From assembly GCA_007449985.2 (NCBI GenBank), contig VIIQ02000150.1, positions 169,915 to 233,914 of the forward strand: 64,000 nucleotides of DNA, in the 5' to 3' direction. The notes under the pieces are model-generated. The model was not told where the DNA came from. It did not search any database and saw nothing but the letters and a program-made list of their open reading frames with translations. Source of the DNA: Desmodesmus armatus (Eukaryota > Chlorophyta > Chlorophyceae > Sphaeropleales > Scenedesmaceae). The translations under genes were made by a program, and so were the position numbers. Shown here in pieces: positions 23,312-34,700 of this stretch (position 1 is its first letter; every line of letters starts with the position of its first letter).

Positions 23312-25220
23312 TGGCCAAGTGAATCAGGATCAGCTGCTGCTTCGGGAGTGTGGATCAGTTGGTGCTTTGGGACGGACGAGTAAGTTTGCAGTGTATGCAG
23401 CTTGACATAATGAAGAGTCCGCACAGGCTGAAGCCAGCTGGGCTGATGTCCTTCCCTTCGTGAGTCAACCGGCTGGTGATCAACCGACGGGATATCCCGT
23501 AATCTGTGACTCACAAACCGTCAGGCGGCCACATGCATGCCCGTTTCATCATATGACGTTGCAAAAACGCCCCACACATGTTTTGCATGCCAGCTCTGGT
23601 GTGCTTGCAAGCATGTCGCATTCATATTAGCGCCGGAATCCCTCCACTAAAAAGCCTTAGAGGCGGCACACACGGGAGGCTGTGCCAGGGCGTGGAAACA
23701 ATTCAATAGGTGTCTTGATAACATGGGAAATTAGTGCAGGGCGTCAGTACAGTGTGCTGCACATGGTGGGGGCTGCAGAGGATTAGTCACGTGCTGACAG
23801 ATGAGTGATGGAGATCAGCTTGGCAGGACGCACACATGCCTGCTTTCACCGCGAACGCATTGATTAGTGACAATTGCATGCCTTCATATACTCTGTGAAG
23901 GTGTTCTCTCGTTCAATGGCTGGCAGCCCTCTTGCAATCGATGGCAGGCCAGACGCCACCAGCTCAATAGAGTCCTTCCACAGTGCGCTTGGCACGCAAT
24001 GGCCAGAATTTACGTTTGAATAAACAATCTAGGCACGGCATTGCGTACGCGCAGCAGCAGATCGCAGTCAGCCGCAACAGCAGCAGTCGATGCAGCCGGG
24101 CCCCGGGGTTACTTGCACCAGCGCGTTAGTGTGTTGTGCAACCGCACTGTTGTAGATCTGTGGCAGCATCCTTACAGTCAGAGCAGCAGCTTGCAGCAGT
24201 CATCTAGCCAGCCCAGCTGTGCAGCAGTTCCCTGCAGTCAGCTGCAACAGCAGCAGCAAACAATGCAGCGGTCCCCCGGGTTACCTGCACCCAGGGTGAT
24301 AGTGTGCTGTGCAACCACTCTGCTGTAGATCTGTGCTAGCTTCCTTTTTTTAGAGCAGCAGCTTGCAGTTGTCACCCAGCCAGCTGTGCAGCAGGTTCCC
24401 TGCAGTGTGGGTGCTACACATACCCAGTACTGTCGTAAGCAGCACTGCTTGAAAATCATCTGCCCCCGCCTCCTTTTTATTTTTCCATTGCCTGTGGCCC
24501 TTGACACCCTCCCCCCCTTTTTTTGTCCCTGTGAGGCAGCCAGCTGCCTACCTGCTCACACCCCATCCAAGGCACCGCAAGCGGTCTCCACACCCAGTGA
24601 AGCACTTCCAGGCATTGTACGCAGTACTTGTGGGATTTGCTTGCAGCCTGGTGGTCCGAGATACTGCTTTCATGTGCTTGAAATGTGCAAGTTGACTGCA
24701 GGACTGCTAGTCCGACTGTGTGTGGGTGTGTGCTGGCAACCCCGTTGGTGGAATTTTCGACGGTCAAGGTGGTCACTCCAGATGGTGCCAAGAAGCTTCT
24801 GGGAAGCATCATGTGTGATTAATTGTTATAACAATGATATATATGCAACATTTGAGCGTTTCCAAGCAATTCTGTGCAAAATCGTTTTTAGCTTTTTATT
24901 TTTAGTGGTGCACCATATTATATTAGCATTGTCCATCCACTGATCCCTGCTCCACTCCAGCCCTACTCAGGAGGCACACGGCTGGATGCGTGGTGATAAT
25001 CATCGTCCGCTTTTGTCTCCAGACTGAATTTGGACCGCCCTCTCTTCACGCACCCCGAAGCTCCAGCCGGGGCACGGATAATTTCAAACCGGTCTCAGCG
25101 AAGGCGTCATACAGCGTTCTCTCGCAGCCCAGGCATGAACCTTCCAAATCTGACTCGTTCATGCAGCCAGGGGTGGCAGCCCTCACTACCCCTGCAAGCA
25201 ACGTAGCTGTGCTTCCCAGC
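23312..25220. other. Intergenic region with a tandem duplication of about 180 bp
   Basis: This region separates the BAHD start from the tandem small-gene pair. A segment at about 24050-24235 is followed directly by a diverged copy at about 24236-24420; they share ttgtagatctgtg and ctgtgcagcag words. Several long open frames here (for example 24386-24943) lack homology or splice context and are not called. The upstream part of copy 1 of the small gene pair begins near 25020. Confidence 0.5.
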
Positions 25221-26061
25221 ATGATCTCCATGATCAGTACAAGTGTCCAGGCCTCGGCCAAGGCCATGCCTCAAACCTCCACCAATAGATGTAGTACGAT
25301 GCGGCCTGCACGGCGATTTGTCAGCAGCATTGTGTGCAAGGCTGATCCTGACCAGGCTGCGCGAGACAACAGGTCCAATCAGCTGAACCCAGAAAACCAC
25401 CCAATTACCAGGTCAGTGGGCATCCAGAGACGACTGAGCTAGCTACTAAATGTATGAAGTTTTTGAATCTACAGATACACTGCATAGCTTTGTCTGGCAG
25501 AAACCCTAGCTGTCCGCAGATGCTCGTCTATTGGCAGGCAGGCAGGCAGGCAGGAACATCACCATACACCACAGTGACGTGTGCTGCATGGGAATATCTC
25601 CCGCAAAGTGTGTGATCTGATAATAAGCATCAAGTGCCGGTCAACGGCCCTGGAACACAAAGGCATCTGCTTGAACCTACCGTTTGCTGGTGCCCGCCAC
25701 CCCACCCCTCCCCCCTCCTCGCTTGCCCCGCCCCCCCCTCATTAGCCCCCCCCCCCCCCCCGCTCTCCCCTCCCCCTGCTCCCCCCCCCCCCCCCCCTGC
25801 TCCCCCCCTCCCCAACTCCGCATGCTTGCCCTGCAGGGTGGCTCCACCAAATATTCAGGCAACAGGGACAAGGCTGACCTTGACAACCACTCCAACCAGA
25901 TGAACCCCAACAACCCCCTGCACAAGGACAACCAGCTGGTTGTCGACAATTGCAGGGCGCAGGCAGCAAGCAGAAATGAGCCACCACCAGCCTCAGAGCC
26001 CCAGGACGGACATGCTACAGCTACAGCAGTGCATGGGCAGGCATGCCTACTGCTGGTTTGA
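25221..26061 (+). pseudogene. Copy 1 of a small tandem-duplicated gene (DNxxNQxNPNN motif), frame-broken
   Basis: Exon A (25221-25411) encodes a short protein starting MISMIST, with 'KADPDQAARDNRSNQLNP'. Exon B (25837-26061) encodes 'DKADLDNHSNQMNPNNP'. Relative to copy 2, exon A has two extra bases near its end. The gtcagt donor therefore leaves phase 2 while exon B needs phase 0, so simple splicing meets an early stop. It may be a pseudogene, or use another donor. The D-N-x-x-N-Q-x-N-P-[NE]-N motif occurs once in each exon. I do not know a named function for it. Confidence 0.55.
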
Positions 26062-26628
26062 GAAGTTCAAAATCATCCGAAGCTCGGTTTTTGTGGATGG
26101 CTCAGTTGGAGTGGTGACAGCTCTTCCATGGCTGTCGCCGACAGCCTGCCGGCACTGCCTACTTGGCAGCTGCTCAGGCATGTCATGCATATGGGCCCTT
26201 GCGTGAGTGGTTCGCAACTTGCAGCGAGGTGAATCTGCAAGGATACTTGTGTCGGTACAGCTGTTGAGATTTGTCCGTACAGTTTGCTCAACATTGGGCT
26301 GGCTTGGACTTTCATGTTCATCCCTTGTACATGGGACTAGGACAAGTCCTAGTCCAGCCCAATCTGAGAAGGCCCAGAACCGGATGAGTTGGTGAAAATA
26401 ATCCTCCGTTCGTGTTGCAACTGGTTTCGGGACCGCGTTCTGTCTTCACGGACCCCCACGGACGAGCTCTACCCGTAGCCGTGGCACGGATGAAACGGTC
26501 TCAGCGCTGAGTCGGACTCATCAGTGCTGAGTCGGACAAAGCAGAGATTTTATACAGGAGTATCGCTTCGCAAGACCATCCCTCCCCGCGCTATTTTTCA
26601 ATAACGCAACGCAGCTGTTCTCCCCAGC
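26062..26628. other. Spacer between the duplicated small genes
   Basis: The right half (about 26400-26628) matches the 5' flank of copy 1 (about 25020-25220) and is presumably the promoter/leader of copy 2. Nothing else is seen. Confidence 0.5.
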
Positions 26629-27317
26629 ATGATCTCCTCAACGATGCGTATCAAGGCCTCGGCCAAGCCCGCATGCGGGTGCGCACCTCGGACCTCCACA
26701 GCCCGTGTGCTGCGGCCTGCAGGGCGATTCGTCAGCATGGTGCGCAAGGCTGACCCTGACCAGGCTGCACGGGACAACAGGTCCGACCAGCTCAACCCCA
26801 ACAACCCCAACTACCAGGCAAGTTGGGTGCACTGTACCATTGCACCCATAAAAAGAAAATTCAGCCATCTACCAGTGATCTGGCACATGTCAAAGGCGCC
26901 CTAGCTGTCAATAGGCTTGCGCATGCAAGCAGGAACAGCACCGAACACCTCAACACTCTGTGACCGTCACATAGTGTTGAGGTTTCATCAGCCGCCTAGT
27001 AGGCGGCAGGGGCTATGTGGCAGGTATTTCACGCACGTTGTCCGAGAGTCCGACACTGAGTCAGTGCCTCAGGGTCAGAGTCAGTGCCTCACCGTTGGCA
27101 GGCTGCCAACGGCTTGAGAACAAGTGCTAGCGCCTTTCAAAGAAACTTGTTCCTGCTGCTGTCGTTCCGCCCCCCCCCCCTGCTTGCCTGACAGGGTGGC
27201 TCCACCGACTACCAGGGCACAGGGGACAAGGCTGACCTTGACAACCACTCCAACCAACTGAACCCCAACAACCCCCAGTACAATCAGGGCGCAGACACCG
27301 ACTCGGAGAAGAAATAA
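26629..27317 (+). CDS. Small protein with two DNxxNQxNPNN motifs, copy 2 (intact, GC-AG intron)
   Basis: Two exons, 26629-26817 and 27195-27317, join in phase 0 to give 103 residues. The N-terminal half is basic and rich in A, R, S and T, possibly an organellar presequence. It is followed by 'KADPDQAARDNRSDQLNP' and, in exon 2, 'DKADLDNHSNQLNPNNP', so one motif is encoded per exon. The intron donor is gcaagt, an otherwise perfect GC donor, and the acceptor is ctgacag after a C run. The sequence upstream of the start is recognisably homologous to that of copy 1, so the duplication included the promoter. Function is unknown; the motif looks like a small repeat module. Confidence 0.65.
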
Positions 27318-27828
27318 GCCCGGGCTAGCCTCTGGTGACGGACATGCTGCAGCTGCGACAGTGCCACTGTAACATGCTTGGGCAGGCAACCAGCTGTTGG
27401 CTCTAATGTTCGTTGTTTTGTGCGGGGATGGCTCAGATGGAGTGCCACGCATGGTGACAGCTTTGCCCTGCCTTGCTGCAGCTGCGCAGGCATGTTCTTC
27501 ATTGAATGTACTGGTGGGCCCTTGCCAAGGCTGAGTGTTGCAAAAATTGCTTGACATGCAGCTTGGTGGAGTTGAAAAGTTGTGCCACACTTGGAGCGCA
27601 GCTGCTGAGGGCTGTACGTTCATTGTAATCAAAGCTGCGGTGGGCTGAAGCATAGGCTTGTGGTTTGGAGAAAACAACATGGATAACTGTAGCAGTACAT
27701 ATGTTATCAACGCCACCCATTGATTATAACCAAGCACAGCTGAAATGTCAGATGTTGCAGTGGCAAGGTAGCGGGTGCATGCTGCCAGCAGCTCAGTGCC
27801 ACTGGAGGGAGCCACTGTCTCGGGGGAA
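27318..27828. other. Intergenic region upstream of the disintegrin-like gene
   Basis: No exon, RNA gene or clear repeat is seen here. A long minus-strand open frame (27081-28193) crosses the region but is the antisense shadow of the flanking coding exons. Confidence 0.45.
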
Positions 27829-30198
27829 ATGCTCGTCCCCCTCGCAGGGAACTTGTGGGAAATAGAGAATTTTGTGCCACCAGGCTTTGGGAACTCAGGC
27901 CCACCCGTTTCACCTGATAATGTAGCCATCAAAGACGATTGGACAGAGTTTGGGTATGTCGATCGTTTTCTACTGGTCACAGGAGACGTGCAGACCTCAG
28001 GCATCATCACGCTCACAAACAATGCCAGCGAGCAAGTTAACCTCATCCCTTTGCGCTTTACCTTCACCAGTCCAGCATTTGCTGGAGCCCAAGGACAGAC
28101 AACCGTGCTCACCGACGACTTTGCTACTGCCGGTGTGGCCGTCACAGCCAGCCTGTCAAGCAACACACTCAGCATTGATGTTCCGGCGTACACCTTTCAA
28201 CTGGTTACTCTGCTGAGGTTCATCATCCAGCTGAACTTTCCCGAGGTGAGCTTACTGGTGACCTTACTGGCGTCTTCCAACCGCACCAGTCATGACTGTC
28301 CCAATTCCAGAGTAGAGGGAGAGGGGGAGAGGAAGAGGGGGATGTGCCTTGAGCATGGCATACTTTTGGAGACCTAGGTTAGAGACGCTCGCCCCAACTG
28401 TTTCTTGACAGGGTGTCAACATACCTCCACAAACTGGTATATATGCAGTTTGATATCACTGATGCAAAGCATCAACCCCAACCTGAGCATCCCTTGCTTG
28501 TGATGCCCTTGACCTCGCCAATGCAGTGTACTGAGGGCGTGTGCTGCAACAACAGCGAATTTGCCCCCAACACGACATCTTGCAGGTTCGTGTTTGTGGT
28601 ATGGTGGGATGACACATGTGTATGGCATGGCATGCACATGGCAGCCGACTCCTGCAGTACAATCCATGCGGCACAATCAGCGTCTACCATCACAAGCCAG
28701 CACTGCCAAGCAAACCGCATCAGGCACAAGGCATATTTTCAAGCCACGGTCGGATGCACTGCTCGAAAGCTGCAGTACGACACGTGTCATGCCGTGTGGC
28801 AACATACTACTACCGACTACTACTACTTTACTGGATCAGGGCCTTGCCTGATCGCCCTTTCAGCAGCCAAACAAGGCTCATAGGGCATAAGCACTCCTCA
28901 AAGAACTCGCATGAGAGAAAAACAACAGCACCAGAATGCGCCTCAGATACATACATACATTGTACAATGTGTGCTCCATCGGCATGGCAGCTGTCACGTC
29001 CTGCATCATGTTGCCAAACCCCGTGTGTCAATCAGCCACTGGCAGTGCTGAGCACTGCATGGTGCTACATGCCTGCATGTCTGTATGTGTATGTTGACAC
29101 CTGACTCACACAATGCTGCTATGCAATGTATGCATGTTGCAGGAATGCAACAGCTTGCAGCGAGGAAGCCTTCTGTACGGGTCACAGCGAAGACTGCCCT
29201 GCAGTGCAGTTTGCACCCAAGACACAGTCATGCAGGTAAGTTTTGCAAGGACCACGCCTTGCCTCGTATGTGTGGCAGGCCTGCAAGCCACTGCTGCGGC
29301 CGCGGTGGCTGCTGTTGCGGCTGCTGCTGCTACTGCTGCTTCCTGCTGCCGCTGCTTGTGCTGCTGTCACCCTTTCCTGCTGTAGCTGTAGCTGTAGCTG
29401 TAGCTATAGCTGCCGCTGCTGCTGATGCTGCTGGTGGTCATTTGTAGCACCGGGCCAAACTTACTTGTGCTGCTGGTTGCATTTCTCCTTGTGCTCGCTG
29501 TTTGCCCACTGCAGGCTTGCCTCTGCTTGCAGCATGGAAGCCTTCTGTACCGGTGCCAGCGCAGAGTGCCCCCCATCAACCAGACCTGACGGCGCTTACT
29601 GTCCGTGGTGAGCAAACGTCTGAGCCATGCCTAGTGGATTTGTTTTGTTCACGGACCAAAGTGCTCTATGGATGCAACAAACTAGTAAGGCATCCCTCTT
29701 CGCTTTCATTTTCAGGAGGCCTCTTGCTTCATGGCACATGTGACTGTACTGTCTGCAGGAATCGATCTCGATAAGCTAGGATTCTACCCTAGCGTGACGG
29801 TTTGCGCGCATTTTTGCATGTGCTTTTTTGACAGGTACCCCGCTCGTCCACGCCCCCACGGCTACCGCGCAGCTGCCGTCCAAGCTGCCAACATGTCAGC
29901 AGATATGCCGGATGAAGCGATCCAACTCCTAGACATTGCGGTGCCCGCGTCTGCCGATCAAGCTGCTGCCTGGCTTACTGGACTGCCCTCCTACGACGTC
30001 AACTGGCCGGAGTGCGTCGGAAAGTGCATCAAGGGTTATTGTGCGCTGGAGTGGGACCATCCTGCCTGCTGCTTTGTCGACCGTCAAGAAATGTCTGGCT
30101 ACACATCAGCCACCACCCCCAAGGATACCCCAGACAGCGACGACATGGCAGCCATCTCTCGCTCGGGGTACTGGAAGTCCCGCAACTTCTACTGCTAG
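27829..30198 (+). CDS. Extracellular-type protein with disintegrin-like cysteine modules
   Basis: Exons supported: about 27829-28245 (or from the acceptor at 27848), possibly 28412-28436, then 28527-28585, 29143-29235, 29515-29607 and 29835-30198. The first encodes about 130 residues of beta-rich, N-glycosylation-prone sequence with no domain I can name. The middle three encode disintegrin/ADAM-type cysteine modules: 'CTEGVCCNNSEFAPNTTSCR', 'ACSEEAFCTGHSEDCP' and 'ACSMEAFCTGASAECP'. Exons 29143-29235 and 29515-29607 are both 93 bp, both phase 2-2, and clearly duplicated. The last exon adds about 120 residues with four Cys near 'CVGKCIKGYCALEW' and ends in 'FYC'. No metalloprotease zinc motif is seen. 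The N-terminal start and the 28412 exon are uncertain because its phase does not fit the next exon. A secreted or cell-wall role is inferred. Confidence 0.65.
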
Positions 30199-31760
30199 CG
30201 CTGAATAGGCACATACATCTGGTGCTGGCGGCCAGGACCAACCGGCGATGTGCACTTTGAAGGGCCAATTTTCCACAGTGGGGGATTACTTTCCGTGCAG
30301 GACGCGCATAGCGTCATCTGGTTTTGGCATGTGGCGTTTGATGTGTGTGTTGTGGCTGACATTGCAGGAGGGGTTCAGGTTATGTGTTGTTGTGCAGCTG
30401 CTTGTGGTGATCTGCACCGTGCAAGGCCTGCGACAGGCCTTGCTGAGGGGTGACTTTGCGCCTAGCGCTTCTTTTTGGGGTGCGTGCCTCTGTGGGGAAG
30501 TGTTGCGTGTGTTTTTGGCGACACACGCAAACCAGTGTGGTTGATGGATGTCACAGCCAGCGAGACATGTCTGCAAGGGCATGGTTCACCTTGACTATGG
30601 TGGCAACGTGGTCCTTTGGGTGGTCTCACCCTGCTCCAAAACGAGTGGTCAGCAAGTCAGCATACAGAGGGGGGGGGTGTCGGAATCTTAGCTTGGGCGG
30701 CATCATTTCATCAACGCCCTGATCAATTTGCGGGCTGTGACAGCTCGGCGCCATGGAGATTGGCCATACCACACGTGTTGTGGTACCTTCTTTGAGATGC
30801 AGCATGGAATGGCAGCATGCTGGACATGGTGGGCCTGGGTCGACTTGACTAGTGAGTTTCTCACTAGCCGCGAGGTGCGCTGGATGCGCATGTGGCTGAC
30901 GTGCTGAGAAGACGGATGGAAAATAACCAAAACCATAGATGGGCATGTGAGTCAGACCCTCAGGGCAGCATGCGCCGTATGCGCGATTTTGCCTTTTCTT
31001 AGGGCGAGCAGAGATGGACGGCAACGCCGATCGTGTCGACGTGACTAGTGTGGGCGATGGTCGCAAGTCGAGCGAATTGCGTTGGCGGGAACGTATGTGC
31101 GGAGCTGCTTGAAAGTAGCGCATAGGGGTGTGCATTTTCGCGTTGATTGTGTTGAAAATTTGTGTTTAGTTTGGCTGTTCGTTACTCAAAAAAGAAAGTG
31201 GAGCGGCCAGCCAGTGGCACTGTGCTGTCCGCCGCAGTTCAGTGTGAGCTTGTCTTACTGCGCATGAGCTGAAGTCGGTTTGATGAGTCAATTGAGCCCA
31301 GCCATCACGTCAACCTGCCAGGATTGTGTTGAACACGGGAAGCAGTGTGCCACTCCGTGTCACGTGATGTGCGCTGGGCCAGCAGTGATCACATAAGACT
31401 TGGTAGCTACACTTTCATAGCCACAGGTGTAACGTTAGTTGATTGATTGATACTCACACAATGCATGCACATGGCTCCTGTGCAAATCCCTTTCCCATAC
31501 ACTGAAGTGGAAGCTGTGACCACCGGCCATCGTTGTTGTAAGATCATGCAAACTCAGCAGTCAACAGTTGGATCCAATCCAAGTACTTGAAACTACTAGC
31601 AGTACTAGTCTTGAACCTCCAGAAAGATTTTGAAACTCCGAAGAGGTGGGCAGACCCAGACCTGAAGTCCAGCGCCTTGTGTCAAGAAACATTCAGACAA
31701 CAACCAGCACAACTGTGGGCAAACCAAGCAACACCAACACCCAAAAGCTCTGCTGCCCTC
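30199..31760. other. Convergent intergenic region between the disintegrin-like and caleosin genes
   Basis: This is about 1.5 kb between two stop codons. The region holds only short G-runs and unremarkable sequence. The minus-strand open frame at 30626-31135 has no recognisable domain and no splice support, so it is not called. Confidence 0.45.
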
Positions 31761-34700
31761 TCAGCCCATGCGGTGGTTGTTGACTGCATCCCTTCGCTTG
31801 GCCATGCCATACCAGGGGTTGCCGTTGCGGTCTGCCAGGCGGTAGAAGGCTGTGCCATCGTACATGCCCCTGGGACGTACACACAACACAGCAGCAGCAG
31901 CAGCAGCAGCAGATGTGACTGTCGACGTTGACGTGAAAGCTGCCAGGCTAATCCCTGACGAAAACTCCTTCAAGTCTGCTGTTGAACACTCACAGCACAT
32001 GGGGCTACTTCAACCGAAACCAATAGCACTGCCAAGGACACGTACAACAGCAGGATTGGCTTGAGCTCCTGGGGTTCCTAGCAGAGTGGCACGTATGCTT
32101 CAGCCAATAAGACTACAGGTGTTGCAATGATTGATTGGTTGAATGATTAACTGGCAAACACACTGACAGCAACTTCCCACATACAGCAACCCCACACGAC
32201 CCGCTGCTGTGCAGTGCAAATCGTTATCATAATTGCTGCTGCCCCACCTGATGTCGTTCTTGCGCAGCTGTCCCTGGTCGTCCCTGAACAGCCACCAGGT
32301 CAGCACCCACTGGAACGCAGTCGCAAACCTGCAGCCCACAGAGCAGCAACAGCAGCAAGATGTGCAACACACAAACACACACCACTGCTGCCAGATCAAT
32401 CGAAAAAAGCCAGCTACTAACCATGCATGTGCAGATACAGCCCAGATTGTGGCCGCCACAGCTGTCGTACAGCATTGCGGCAATACAGCAGCACCTGTGC
32501 GAGCTTCTATTTTTGCCTGCAGGGCAGGGCCAGGCTACAATGACAGCTCAAGCGTGGCTTTGTGTTAGGAATAGCAAGGCATGCCCACATTACACGGCAA
32601 CAGGCACAGCTGCTGTGTTGGCCACTCCTGTGGCTACTCGAGGTGCACTGCCATACTTACAGCCCTGCATTTGCCTTTCAAAGTCAACTAGTCAACGGTT
32701 GCAGCATGCACCAGGGGGTGTGCCTAACACGCAGTGGCTGCTGCAGCTGCCTGGTGCAAGATTGTAGGTCAAACAGCGCTGGGTCTCATCATCTTTCAAG
32801 CCGTCAGTGGCTTCCAGTGAGCCATTCGGTCAACACAACAGAAGTCATTCACTCACGTGCCAAAGAGGTTGTCGAGCTGTGCCTTGTCCCACACCAGGTG
32901 CAGCACATCAATCAGGCTCAGCCTGCCCCTGCCCTGCCTGTCGTAGGCAGTCCATATGGCCTCAAACTTGGCGGGGATGAAGTAGCCATACTGATCGAAT
33001 GCACCAGAGCTGCAAAGTGACGCGCCATTCAAATTTGGCAGGGAGAAGGGGAAGCGGTGAGTCAGGAGTGACTAACGGATGAGAAGTTAGTACTTGGCAG
33101 GGATGAAGTAGCCGTACTGGCCGTATGCACCAGAGCTGCAAAGTGACGCGCCATTCAAATTTGGCAGGGAGAAGGGGAAGCGGTGAGTCAGGAGTGACTA
33201 ACGGATGAGAAGTTAGTACTTGGCAGGGATGAAGTAGCCGTACTGGTCGTATGCACCAGAGCTGCAAAGTGACGCGCCATTCAAATTTGGCAGGGAGAAG
33301 GGGAAGCGGTGAGTCAGGAGTGACTAACGGATAAGAAGTTAGTACTTGGCAGGGATGAAGTAGCCATACTGATCGAATGCACCAGAGCTGCAAAGTGATG
33401 TGAATTTGTGTGGCAGCTACTAGTGCAATGCATTTGGTTTATTGAATATTAACCAGAGCTGCAAAGTGATGTGCCAGTTGGCAGGGGGAGGAGGGCAAAG
33501 GTTAGTCAGCAGTGAATTTGTGTGGCAGCTACTAGTGCAATGCATTTGTGTTTATTAAATATTAACCAGAGCTGCAATGTGACGAGCCAGTTGGCAGGGA
33601 GAGGGGGCAAGGGGTAGTCCGCAGTGAGTGATATGGAGAAGCAGGATGAAAGGGGGAAAAGCACACCAAAGGGAACATGCGGTACTACAGTCACCCACCT
33701 TGCGCCGTGCAGTGTGCGTGTGGCGTTGTGTGTGACGATGGGGAACAGGGGGTGTGGCAGGGCGCTGCGATGACAGGGCCAGGCAAAGGCTGCGTGGAAA
33801 CACACTGCCACCCAGAATGATATTACTGACGGAGAAGAGCACGCTTGGCTGTCATTGGCTCAGCAGATCCCCCAAAAATCAAATTAGCATGTTCCAAAAG
33901 GGCTGATTTACATTGGCTAACAGTCACTTCCTGATACCCACCTTGCGCCGTGCAGTGTGCGTGTGGCGTTGTGTGTGAAGATGGGGAACAGTGGGTGTGG
34001 CAGGGCGCTGCGCTGAGAGGGCCAGGCAAAGGCTGCGTGGAAGAACAGGGTCACCCAGAATGCGATGATGCTGTTGAACGGCTCCCACGCAAACTTGAGG
34101 AAGCGAAGGGCTGCAGGGGCAACCCAAAGGGCAGTAGAAAACACAGACGGGTGCTGTTGCAAGCCTTGCATGATGCTGTTACTAAACATTAGTATACTGG
34201 CAGTATGGTGTGGCAGTGCTGTGACTGTCAAAATTTTATAGTCAAAATTCCCACACAGCAATGCAAGGGCAGAGCTGGTTGTGATGATCAAGTGCAAGCC
34301 TTGTGTGCACATGTTGAGTGGCTGGGGGGTCACAGGCCGCTGAGCTATGCTGCCGGCTGTGCAACTAGTACTGTGGGCCACATGGCACAGGCAGAGCGTC
34401 ATTGGGAATTGCAGACAGCCAGGAAACAGCCTGCTGTCAGTGATTAGTCATGTGAGATTAGTCACGTGAATGCTTACCCATGAATGTCTCCCAGGGCATC
34501 ACCCTCCTGCAGAATCAGCAGCAGCAGCAGCAGCAGCTGCAGTAGGCACCCAGCCTGTGGTTACAAAGGGCACCCAGCCAGCTCCTACAAACTGGCACAT
34601 CTTGTCTTGCACAAGAGACAAACATTCACGCTGAGTTTCAGAAGGTGAGTTTGAAACAGCTGGATTTGAGTCGAATGCATTGCTGACTTGCTGCTGGGCG

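Noticed and set aside
24386..24943. A 185-residue plus-strand open frame
   Set aside because: No family resemblance and no splice partners. It overlaps a tandem duplication and its composition looks random.
27081..28193. A 370-residue minus-strand open frame
   Set aside because: It lies antisense to the small gene's second exon and the disintegrin-like gene's first exon, both of which have homology or splice support. It has no recognisable domain.
33010..33470. The 123-bp periodic array considered as a satellite or CRISPR-type repeat
   Set aside because: Each unit contains the caleosin exon-5 start and acceptor, so exon-edge duplication explains it.
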